Source: Diphasiastrum complanatum | Taxonomy: Eukaryota; Streptophyta; Lycopodiopsida; Lycopodiales; Lycopodiaceae | Direction of reading: 5' to 3' | Length of the DNA stretch: 64,000 bases | Assembly: GCA_029204225.1 (NCBI GenBank) | Contig: MU831884.1 | Location: forward strand, 1 to 64,000 | Shown here: piece after piece, positions 51,103 to 60,501 of the stretch | How the letters are laid out: each line of letters starts with the position of its first letter | Numbering within the stretch: the first letter of the stretch is position 1 | Program-made: the position numbers and the translations under genes | The notes under the pieces: model-generated | What the model saw: the letters and a program-made list of their open reading frames with translations, nothing else | Databases searched by the model: none | Told to the model about the DNA's origin: nothing

Positions 51103-53567
51103 ATGGCAACCTCAATTGGAGTCATGTTGGAAGCCAATGATAGGCTTATCTCAAGCAACTATTCATTATGGAAAGTGAGGATGGAGTCACTTTTTGAGAT
51201 GAATGATGTTTTGGATATTGTTGTAGGTTTGGAGGAGAGACCAGCAACACAACAAGATCAATTGAGGTATGACAAGAGGGCCACGAAGGCTCTACACATG
51301 ATAAAGATGAATGTTACCAATGAACTTCTCAAGGAAGTTGGTAAGTGCACATCATTTTTGGAAGCTTGGAATTCATTGAAGAAGCTTTATGAATCCAAGT
51401 CTATTTCTAGAGTGTTGACTCTAAGAAGGCAAATCTTTTCTTGTTTGCAAAAGAATGAAGAAAGTCCAAGTACTTTTGTTTTGAGAATGAAAGCATTGAA
51501 TGATGAGTTAGCTTGCATAGATGAAAGCATTAAGGAAGGAGAGCTTATTCAAGTGATTCTTAATGGCTTGTTGGATGCTCATGCTAACATTGTTCAAAGT
51601 ATTGCTATTCAAAAGACTTTTCCAAGTTTGATGGATCTTCAAGAGATCTTGATCAATGAGGAATATAGGCTTCAAGCAAGAGGTGGATCTACATCAACAC
51701 TTCAAGAGGATGCTATGTTAGCAAAGGGCAAATTCAAGGGCAAAACCAAAAGCAAGTGGTCTAAAGGGCAAGATCAAGTGGATTCTTCTTCAAGTGGCAA
51801 AAAGAAGGATAGATCAAAGCTCAAGTGCTTCTATTGTGGCATCAAAGGACACTTTGCAAGTGAGTGCTACAAGAAAAAGAGAGATCAAGGAGACAAGCAA
51901 GGTAATCTTACTCTTGATGAGGATGGTTTGGATGTGCAAGATGCAAATGATGATGCTTTTGTGATGTCTTCATGTATGCTTGCTAATGATGGAGATCTAT
52001 ATCCTTGGTGGATTGATAGTGGAGCAAGTTCCCACATGACCTTTCACAAAGTTGGCATATGGAGATGACAAGAGGGTGATCTACACGACCAATGATGGTG
52101 AGTGTGCAATCAAAGGGATTGGCACAATTCCTATTTCTCTCTCTACAAATAGGAATGTTCATTTGGAGGATGTCTTGTTTATTCCATCTATTACCAAGAA
52201 TTTGCTTAGTGTGAGTCAAATGCTAAGTAAGGGCCTCAAGGTGGAGTTTGATGGAGATGCTTGTTTGATCAAAAGGAAGGATGTCTTGATTGGAAAAGGT
52301 AAAAGGCAAGGGAAGTTGTTCAAACTTGATGCTTGTGTTATTGCTAACCAAGTTGGATGTGTTGCAAGGGAGCAAATTTCTATTGAAGAGGTTTGGCACA
52401 AAAGGATGGGAGACCTCAACTTCAAGTCATTGGAGGTAATGGCAAGGAAGAAGGTTGCGATTGGTCTTCCAAGTTCCTTAAGTAATGACAAGCATGTTTG
52501 TGATCTTGTGCTTTGTCTAAGTCACATAGACTACCTTATACTAGATCTATTTCTAGATCTACAAAGCCTTTTCAACTTGTACATTCGGACATTAATGGAT
52601 TTACTACAATTAGCAATAGTGGAGCTAAGATGTATGTAACATTCATTGATGATTTCAGTAGATTTTGTTGGATCTATCTACTAAAGAGCAAGGATGAAGT
52701 GTATGATGTCTTTGTCAAGTTCAAGAATGCAAGGGAGAACCAATTTTCCACAAAGATCAAGTGCTTGAGAGGTGACAATGGTGGTGAGTACATATCTAAC
52801 AAGTTCAAGGCCTTTTGTGATGAGCATGGGATCAAGAGGGAGTATACAACATCAAGGACCCCACAACAAAATGGAGTGGCTGAAAGGAAGAATAGAACTT
52901 TATGTGAAAGTGCTAAAGCTATGAGGTTAAGTGCTAATCTTGACAAACCATTTTGGGATCAAGCTTTGTTGTGTGCCAATTTCTTGTGCAATAGGTGGCC
53001 GAGTGCTATTTTGGATGGAAGGACACCTTTTGAGATGCTATTCAAGAGGAGGCCGAGTGTCAACTTTCTAAGAACCTTTGGATGCACATGCTATGTCAAC
53101 ATTACTCTTGATGATAGGACCAAGGAGGATCCATCTTCAAGAAGAGGTATTTTTGTTGGATATAGTGAGGTGAGTAAAGCCTACAAGGTTTACATTCCTT
53201 CTACTAACAAAGTGATTGTTGGTAGAGATGTCATTTTTGATGAGGGAAACATTCCAAAGGTGTCTTCAAGCATGATTGATGGTAAAGTAGATGGTTCTAA
53301 CATTCTTGATGTTGATGAGAAGGATCCTACTTTGGATGGTGGTGATGATGGACCTTCATCAAGTCAAAAGCCAAGGAGAACATCAAGAGAAAGACAAGTA
53401 CCTTCAAGGCTCACATATGATCAAAAGGGTAAGCAAGTAGTTTCTAGAAATAATGTTGTTTTCCTAACCTCTTTGGATGAGCCTACAAGTGTAGATCAAG
53501 CAAGGAAAGAAGAGGAGTGGATCCAAGCAATGGATCTTGAGTATCGATCTCTTATGAAGAATAGAAC
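51103..53567 (+). pseudogene. Copia H gag, protease and integrase
   Basis: Gag begins MATSIGVMLEANDRLISSNY at 51103. The zinc knuckle is CFYCGIKGHFASEC (51826-51867). The protease motif WWIDSGASSHMTFHK is followed by a deletion and frameshift near 52050. Integrase starts in the next frame (52052) with VWHKRMGDLNF, and a second frameshift near 52505 falls in its CxxC zinc site. From 52513 the frame is open through the integrase core (LRGDNGGEYISN), TPQQNGVAERKN and GRDVIFDEGN to EWIQAMDLEYRSLMKNRT at 53567. Reverse transcriptase should begin there but does not. The family is the same as I and the 15.8-kb remnant. Confidence 0.88.
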
Positions 53568-54651
53568 ATCTTTTGGAAGACCTTCTTGTGTACATGGAGC
53601 TATGCAAGTGGATGGATGTTATCTTGCTGTAAAATCAAGTATTGGATCTGGAAAACAAAGTTTGCTCGATGAATCTGATGATCAAGTTGAAGATCAAGAA
53701 GTTGATCTCAAAGCGCTTCAACTAGTCAAAAGGGAAGGTGGCAATTTGGAGCTAGTCAAGAACATCAAAGGAGAGGTAATTGGCAAAGGTGTTATGGATC
53801 TGTTTTTGCAGCATATTGAAGACTCAAGTAAGGTCAAAGGAGCAGCAAGTAAGTGTTGTTCAAGTGTACTTTACTTGTTCTATCTCATGTTTGAGGAATT
53901 TCATGTGGATGTGTGCAAATTGTCAAGATATGGCAAAACTAGCTACATTGGTGAGCATTGTTTTGATGTTGGATTTGTACTAGCATTATTGGATGATTTT
54001 GATGATGGAAATGAAGCTATTGGAGGTTCATTATGTCACTCATCCATGGCTAAGTTCTCAAGTGTTGAGCTACTTGGTGCCAATACTGGGAGATTGTCAA
54101 TTTTTGGTGAATTCATGGTCATTTTCTTGTGTCAAGTAGATCTTGAAGATGGACTAGTGCAAACTACTTGGTTTATGGAGTCATGTGGTGCTGGATTTGC
54201 ATCATTTATGTACTCACCTACTCATGGATTTCCAAGGTTTGATGGTTTCTTGTGGCAAGATGAAGATGGAGGCTCATTCATGGAGTATCATGGTGGATAC
54301 AAGGCAACAAAGGACAAAGAAGGAGGAGACATGCAAGCAAAAGTTGATCACTCACATTTATTGTTTGTTTGCTGTATTTTTCCAGAGAGTTCAGAGTTGG
54401 AAGCATGGTGGAATCATTTCATTTACATTCTATTTAATTCTTCATGTTCTAGTCACATTTTTACATGTAAAATTGATGTAAGAAATAGTGAAGCATCCCA
54501 AGTGGACACTATTCTCTATATCAATTATGGTTGTTTCTATTTTAAGCATTACATGATCATTGAAAGGAGATCTATTCTTAGGAAGAAGATCATTCTTATG
54601 ATGGATCAAAGTTCTATTGGCAAAAACTATGCTAGGAGCATTGGAAGCTAG
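53568..54651 (+). CDS. Unrecognised open frame replacing reverse transcriptase in copia H
   Basis: About 360 codons stay open in the same frame as the integrase, from just after LMKNRT to the TAG at 54649-54651. None of the reverse transcriptase landmarks (CKWV, FAPV, YGLKQAP, YVDD) is present in any frame. The sequence has an acidic, Q-rich start (DESDDQVEDQEVDLKALQ), a Cys-rich middle (SKCCSSVLYLFYLMFEEFHV), a GGSFMEYHGGYKATKDKEGG segment, and a C-terminus rich in aromatic and basic residues. Immediately after it, RNase H resumes in another frame at about 54638. Base composition matches the rest of H. Possible origins: captured host coding sequence, a family-specific accessory frame, or chance. 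A chance open run of this length is unlikely. No function is proposed. Confidence 0.55.
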
Positions 54652-55223
54652 GAATGCGAGTTTTGAGGTACATCATTGGAACTCGAGATTTTGGCATATT
54701 GTATGAGGGATCATCACCTAATCTTTTTGGATTTTCAGATTCGGACTATGCTAGAGATGTAATGGATAGGAAATACATTAGTTCTTATTGTATTTTCATA
54801 GGTGATGGAGCTATATCATGGATGTCAAAGAAACAAGCCACTATCTCATTGTCATCTAGTGAGGCCGAGTACAAAGCTCTTACACATTGCACAAAGGAGA
54901 TGGTATGGATCAAGAGGATGATCAAGGATCTTCACTTGCTAGATTTTTCAGAGAGCCCAATCATCTTTTGTGACAATCAATCAGCCCAAAGAATGGCATC
55001 CAATCCTATCTTTCATGCTAGGAGCAAGCATATTGAGATACAATATCATTTTGTGAGGGAGCGAGTCATTGCAAAGGAGGTGGAGCTTCAACATGTGTCT
55101 TCAAGGGAATGTGTAGCTGATATCTTCACCAAAGCACTGGGAAAAGACTTGTTCATGAAGCATAGGACTTCACTTGGAGTATTATCAAAGTCTATGCTAA
55201 AACTAGTTGAAGAGGGAGTGTGA
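54638..55223 (+). pseudogene. Copia H RNase H domain
   Basis: Begins with HWK-LGMRVLRYIIGTRDFGI, the junction between the reverse transcriptase connection and RNase H, in a frame different from the preceding open frame. It contains FSDSDYARDVMDRKYISSY, SSSEAEYKALTHCTKEMVW, IFCDNQSAQRMASNP and SKHIEIQYHFVRERV, so the RNase H catalytic pattern is kept. It ends at 55223, just into the right LTR. As a separate frame with no upstream start it would be made only by frameshifting. Confidence 0.85.
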
Positions 55224-55852
55224 AAGATTCAACTAGTTTCATCACATTTTGCAATATTTCCATATTTGGCATATTGAGGCCAAAACTTGTCTTAGACTTA
55301 GAGGTTGACTTTTCAAAGTTCATTAGCCTAAATTTCATTTGAATAAACACTTTTTGAAAGTGTGGGAAAGATAAAATGCGAGTTTGAGTAGATTCAATTT
55401 GAATAAGTTGGGTACATTGAATCTAGACCCAAAATTGGTAGGGTTAGCATTTTGGTGGGAAAGCCAAGTGGCCAAATAGGGTTTGGACCTGCTATAAAAG
55501 GATGTAACTCGTGGAGAGAGTCATCTTCTCTCTTCTCTATGTCATTTCATGCTTATACATGGTTCTCTTGGGTTCTACTATCCATTGGTGCACTATCTTG
55601 GTGATTGCTTGCAATTCTATGTGTAGAATGATCTATATTTGCTATTTTTGGATCCACACGTGTGAAATACAGTAGCTTGTTGGTTTTGTACGGACAGCAA
55701 CAGTACATAATCATTTCATTCAAGTTTGATCAAGTTCTATTAGTGTTTGCATCTCAAATTGTGTGTAATTGCTGATTTTTCTACATTGGTGAAACTTTCT
55801 AACCAAAGATCATTCAAGTAGATTGGATCTTAAGGATCTGAAATCTTTCACA
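55219..55852 (+). repeat. Right LTR of copia H
   Basis: 634 bp, TGTGAAAG...TTTCACA, with a TATAAAA box at 55493-55499. Preceded by purine tract GAAGAGGGAG and followed by CTGGG. Confidence 0.93.
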
Positions 55853-56256
55853 CTGGGCTGATGTTGAGCTCTTTATCAACAAAATGCCAATTCAACCTGA
55901 TAGTGTGGTTTGGATGACTTTGCTTGGTGCTGCTAGAAACTATGGCCATGTGGAAATAGGAAGACGTGCCTTTGATCTTGTCGTGAAGTTGCAACCAAAG
56001 AATGCTGCACCTTATGTGCTCTTATCAAACATCTATGCAGCTGCTGGTAGGAAGGATGAGTTAGCAAAGATCAAAAATGAAATGAAGGATGCAGGTGCGA
56101 AAAAATTCTTGGGTGCAGCTGGATCGAAGTTGATAACCAAGTGCATGCCTTTGTTGTAGGTGATGCAACTCATCCACAAAGCAAGGAGATTCTGGCTGAA
56201 CTGGATAGATTGGCAGGATTGATGAAGGAGGCAGGGTATATACCTGATTTAAGCTA
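55853..56256 (+). pseudogene. PPR protein gene, 3' portion (E domain)
   Basis: Direct continuation of 42766-43533: removing H and one CTGGG rejoins the frame across a tryptophan codon. It encodes the last PPR and the E/E+ region: INKMPIQPDSVVWMTLLGAA, KNAAPYVLLSNIYAAAGRKD. Then, after a frameshift in an A-run near 56100, it gives a SWIEVDNQVHAFVVGD segment and HPQSKEILAELDRLAGLMKE. A TAG at 56254-56256 stops the frame just before where a DYW domain could begin. The gene is dead from at least four lesions. Confidence 0.9.
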
Positions 56257-58027
56257 GTTCTTAACGATCAGCCCGACGATGAAGAGGAGCAAGAGGGCTT
56301 GGTCAAGGTTCTTGTCAAAGAGCTTGACAAAACTCGTTCAACATTCATTTTGGACGAAGGAATGCTGAAGATTCGACTTTGCCGAGATGAAACTGTTAAA
56401 ACATATTTTGACAAAGCCCTTGTGACATTGGTAGGTACAATCAAAGAAGAATTTATAAATTTCTACCTAGATCATTAGGCTCGTTTGAAATGAAGTAGGT
56501 TTTGGATTATTTAGTACTATAACAATTGTAAATTTCTATGCTGAGCATAGATTACATTATGATTATTTGAAGTTCTCTAATATTATTCTTCTGTTTTTTT
56601 GTCATATAGAGCCTCAGACAATATCTACAAAACGTGCTCGATGCTGTTGTTGAGGGGAGGGATCTAATCTTTTCTTCCCGTGGTACAAAGTCAAGGGCTT
56701 TGGGACGTGGCAAAATAGCTTCTTCCACTGTCCCTTCCAACATTGATGGTACTGAAAAATCTGCGCCCTCAGAATCAGCCCCTTTTTCAAAAAAAAGAAA
56801 GATCTTAGGCTCCTGTACAAACCTAAGAGAGGATAGAGAAACCGAGGTCTAGAGACAAATCAATGGCCAAGCGACACAAAGTAGTTCCCTATGAAGAAAG
56901 TAGAAAAAAAACAGAAAAGTGTACTTTAATTTTGCCTGGAGCCTCCATCCAACCTCTAAGAGATTCATCTGAGATCTCTAAACTTAGAGATGAAATTCAT
57001 AAAATAAAAAAAATTAGAAAAACTACTTTGATTTTGGATATAGACCAGTGCGATCGTCCTCCCATTGATCCCTCCGACCAATGGAGGTTCGAGAGCCCAA
57101 TGAAACACATGTACATAACTTAAAAATCAAGCAATTGTGACACCTTTTGTTGTTTTGGTAGACCCTACTGAATGTTCATCTGTTGCCGATTTTAATTTTT
57201 CTTCTTTAGATAATTATCATTTTTTTGTTTTGAGAGGCCTTTATAGTTTACAAGCTAGAAAACAACTGTCCCATGAGTACTCCCATGTTGCTTCCTTCCG
57301 AACTGTTAGTGCCATTGTGTTTGCTGGGTTGACAGTGGAAGAAGCTAAACTTCTTGTTTGGGACCATAACATTGATGATGGTCATACAAAGGATTAGATT
57401 TTTTCACAAAGAATTTGTTAGTGTTTCCAAAGCTGAAGATTTTAACCGGTTGGAGCTGATAGCACTTTGTGCCCAAGAAACAGGCCTGCCATTTGACTCT
57501 AAGAATCCAATGAAGAGCCTAATTAAATATGATAATTTTTATCAGCATGCATTTCGCAGTGGCCAGGTAATTGCTTTGCTATGCTAAGCATAGAATGTTT
57601 AGTTCAAAAGGTTTTACCATTAATAAATAAAATTTACAAAGCTTTTAATATTTTGTCTTTGCAATATTATTTTTCAGGTTTGGGCGCTTGTGGATAAAAT
57701 TTTTGAAAAGTGGAAATTTTTTGAAGTTGTTGCCACCACTCACACATTAAAACCCATACCAACAGAGATGGTATTTTTGAGTGGAAATGGGCAAGCAATT
57801 TCAGAGGTCAATTTTTTTTTTTATGTTTTAAATAACAATTTTTAATAGTAATTGCAAGTTTTGTTATTTTTTTTGATATTGATCATTAATTTGTTTTTTA
57901 ATACAAGCATAAATTATTCATGAAAGTTCAAGAGGCCCTAGTAACAAGGTTCTATAATGATCTTGAGGAGTGCTAGAGGCTTTATCCTCTGAGCAGTAAA
58001 AATGAAGCTCTCACTCTCTTTTTTTAA
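56257..58027 (+). pseudogene. Decayed multi-exon gene, possible ParB/sulfiredoxin-like segment
   Basis: Open blocks joined by good GT...AG introns in matching phase: 56257-56430, 56610-56852, then 56863-57397 and 57354-57566 with frameshifts, then 57678-57806 and 57908-57973. Introns 56431-56609, 57567-57677 and 57807-57907 are all phase 0. Content: an acidic start (DDEEEQEGL), a basic nuclear-signal-like KKRK segment, ILDIDQCDRPPIDPSD, and then FFVLRGLYSLQARKQL followed by a GLTVEEAKLLVWDHNID block. That last pair (G-x-x-S/H...A, then a V-x-A-I-V-x-x-GLT-x-EEA block) recalls the ParB N-terminal/sulfiredoxin fold, but the match is weak. Stops at 57395 and 57974 and frameshifts near 56855, 57115 and 57400 show decay. 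The function is not known. Confidence 0.5.
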
Positions 58028-58370
58028 ATTATTTAGAGATATGGTATTCACTTTACTCATGCTTCGCATAGAAATATATAATTAATTTTCTATTTTAAAC
58101 ATTCATATCTTATGCTAAGCATAGTAATCATATTCTCTTTGCTAGGATCTCAAGCCTAGCATAGATTTAATTTACTAATTATTTATTATGTTCATCCTTA
58201 CCTTTCTTAAAATCGAATTTTTTTTAATTATTTCTTTTGTACATCTTATGCAAAAGTATATTTGCATTCTCTCTTCTTTCAGTCGGCTGAAGACAAGAAA
58301 AATAGTTCTTCCAGGGCAATTTAAACGACATTCTTAAAGCGAAGACAAAAAAACATTAGAGAAACTTAGA

Positions 58371-58532
58371 GCCCGACGAGGGCCTTTGAAAAAGATGCTT
58401 TTTTATTTTTTTTCTTATTTTCGTTGCCATATGTACCAATTGAAACCTTAGCTTCGGGGTTATACGTAACGTAGAATTTTCCATATATAAATAAACTAAA
58501 AACTTTTTAAATATATTGCTATTTCGTCGGGC
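58371..58532. mobile_element. Possible 162-bp MITE with GCCCGACGA ends
   Basis: Bounded by the perfect 9-bp inverted repeat GCCCGACGA...TCGTCGGGC. Two internal blocks recur near 17265-17375. There is no target duplication that I can confirm and no coding capacity. Confidence 0.4.
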
Positions 58533-58834
58533 AACATGTGGAAATGCTATTGGTTGATGAGTCCTGTCCTTCCAGCTCATCACTGTCCGAAGAGACCCAA
58601 AAATATTGAAAATGAATCTGACAGATGGTTGAGAAGAGAAAATCGATGTACCGTTAATGTATATGCATTGTCAAACCATGGTTAACAGGGATAACCAGAG
58701 TTAATTTGTGGTGCCAAATAGATCAGTGTTTCAAATTTTCGCCAACACTTTTTTTTTCAGATTCATGGCTTTTTGTCTACGCAAATTTTCAGATTCATAG
58801 TTCATTGTTTCAGATTTTTGCATGCAAATTACGA

Positions 58835-60201
58835 ATGGCACCATCAAGGAAGCCGTGCTCCTCAATCGACTCTGTGCTTCTATTCAACGAGACAGATGAT
58901 AATGGATTATGGGTGCCAAGAAAATATTCAAAAAACTCTTGGATTTTGATGCATCCATCATCAAGAGGATCGTTTCGAAAAAGGAAAAGGTCAAAACTAT
59001 CATTTCGATCTTATTGGAAGGCCAAAATTTTGGATTTCAGAACATCATCAGGAGGAAAATCTATTTCTGAAATTCTAGTCCAACATGTATATATGCATTC
59101 AGAGATAAATGTGCAAGGATTCAACCGTCAGGATCACAAAAAAAACAATTGTGAGTATTGATATTTTTGATACTTTGATTTTTGTCATTCATAAATATCT
59201 AATAGTAAAGTTGCCAATTTGATTATTTTTCTCTTACAGATTTATATCCATCCAACATAAATGAATGGGAGCCGAGTGGATTTTTAACAAGTGTGTTAGA
59301 TGTTATTTACACTGATATTGGACAGTTGTATTATCGAGGTAGAACTGCAAAAGATCTAGTTGATAGTGGAATCTTTGTTTATGAATCAATGTACATTCCT
59401 GATACAAAAGGAAATTTTGGACAAATAGTACCAATTCCATTACCTAGTTTTGAAAGTGATGAATGGATTGCACCAGCTGCTATAGTTTCGGAATCATTTC
59501 ATTGCAAGATATATAATGATGTAAAAAATTCATTAAAAATGAGCACGAGATAAAAAAAACAGTCAGATTGAGTTGGTTTATTTCCTTGAATATATTTGTG
59601 GATTTCTTTTCAAGTGTCAATGTTCACAAAACCCCAACGATGTTTGTATGCAAAAATTTATCAGATAGTTTATTATCTGTACTTATGGATGAAGGCTGGG
59701 ACAAAAGATCAAATGGAGAAATAGAATGCAGAATTAAAATGTCTTCCATGTGCTTCCATTATCAAATTGAAAGACAAATGTTAAGCTTATGCTTCCATTA
59801 TCAAAGATGAAAAAAAAATAAAGGTAAATGGATGCCACTCGATCAAGACTTGGAAGCTAGTGGACATTCAAAACGAAAAAATATTGAAATGATATACAAT
59901 GATGCCGTTTTGACATGTGTTAGGTGGAAGAAAATTGGAGTCTAAACTATATCCGACGAGAACTATTGCTCCTACAAGATGATGTACTTTCGGACTTCAG
60001 ATTCATTTTCAATGGTAAACTCGTAAGTAACTGTAAACACTCGATTTTTTATGAATAGTTTCAATCAAAACTTTCTAATACAATTTCTCTACTAATTCTA
60101 ACTAGCTTTGTATTAGTTTTATGCAGGTACGTAAAAGACATGAGCTCGAGATCAAATGCAGAGATATTGGCGAAACAATCCAACTTATGGAAGAACATTG
60201 A
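58835..60201 (+). pseudogene. Multi-exon gene of unknown function
   Basis: I do not recognise this gene. Exon 1 (58835-59150) starts MAPSRKPCSSIDSVLLFNET and has a basic block FRKRKRSKL. A GTGAGT donor at 59151 and an acceptor ending 59239 join it in phase (split Tyr codon) to exon 2 from 59240, beginning LYPSNINEWEPSGFLTSVLD. Its frame is intact to 59553. A one-base shift then continues the frame (EHEIKKTVRLSWFISLNIF) to about 59810. A further piece near 59945-60022 (RRELLLLQDDVLSDFRFIFN) is joined by GTAAGT at 60023 and an acceptor at 60126 to the last exon 60127-60201. One or two frameshifts and an in-frame stop suggest recent decay, or the intervening exon boundaries are misread. Its intron style resembles that of its neighbours. 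It is convergent with the histone-Ulp1 gene. Confidence 0.5.
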
Positions 60202-60316
60202 GATTCACTATCAGCAAATACATGTCAATCATCATGTCTTTTTATCATTATAGAAAAATTGCATTCCATTATTAGACTATGGACACAAGCTGATTGTAAG
60301 AATCTATTGTGATATC

Positions 60317-60322
60317 AATAAA
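60317..60322 (+). terminator. AATAAA polyadenylation-like signal
   Basis: AATAAA 115 bp after the stop of the plus-strand unknown gene, inside an A-rich run. Position fits a 3' processing signal; not otherwise supported. Confidence 0.35.
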
Positions 60323-60501
60323 AAAAACCCATAAACGGGTTGTTTACAAGTAAAATGATTGTATCTTTTTTTTTTATGTCTCTCTATTTACAAATAGATC
60401 TCTATTCAATCAATTTTTCTATATTTTCTATATCAGTATTAGGAACTGATAAAGCAAAAGCTCCTTCTATAATCCCCCCCTCCTTTGTTTCGAGAAGGGC
60501 C

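Larger units (their letters stand above)
43534..55852 (+). mobile_element. Copia H, inserted in the PPR gene and hosting copia I
   Basis: A plus-strand copia with LTRs 43534-44183 (650 bp) and 55219-55852 (634 bp), both TGTGAAAGATTC...AATCTTTCACA. Direct CTGGG duplications lie at 43529-43533 and 55853-55857. Its leader is split by copia I (44345-50658). The LTRs differ at roughly 24 sites plus a 16-bp indel (about 4%), so it is older than I. Its polyprotein has Gag, protease, integrase and RNase H, but reverse transcriptase is replaced by an unrecognised open frame (about 53568-54637). It cannot move on its own. Confidence 0.93.

Noticed and set aside
53568-54651. Envelope-like frame in copia H
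   Set aside because: Envelope-like frames lie after RNase H. This one lies between integrase and RNase H, and I see no signal peptide or clear membrane anchor.
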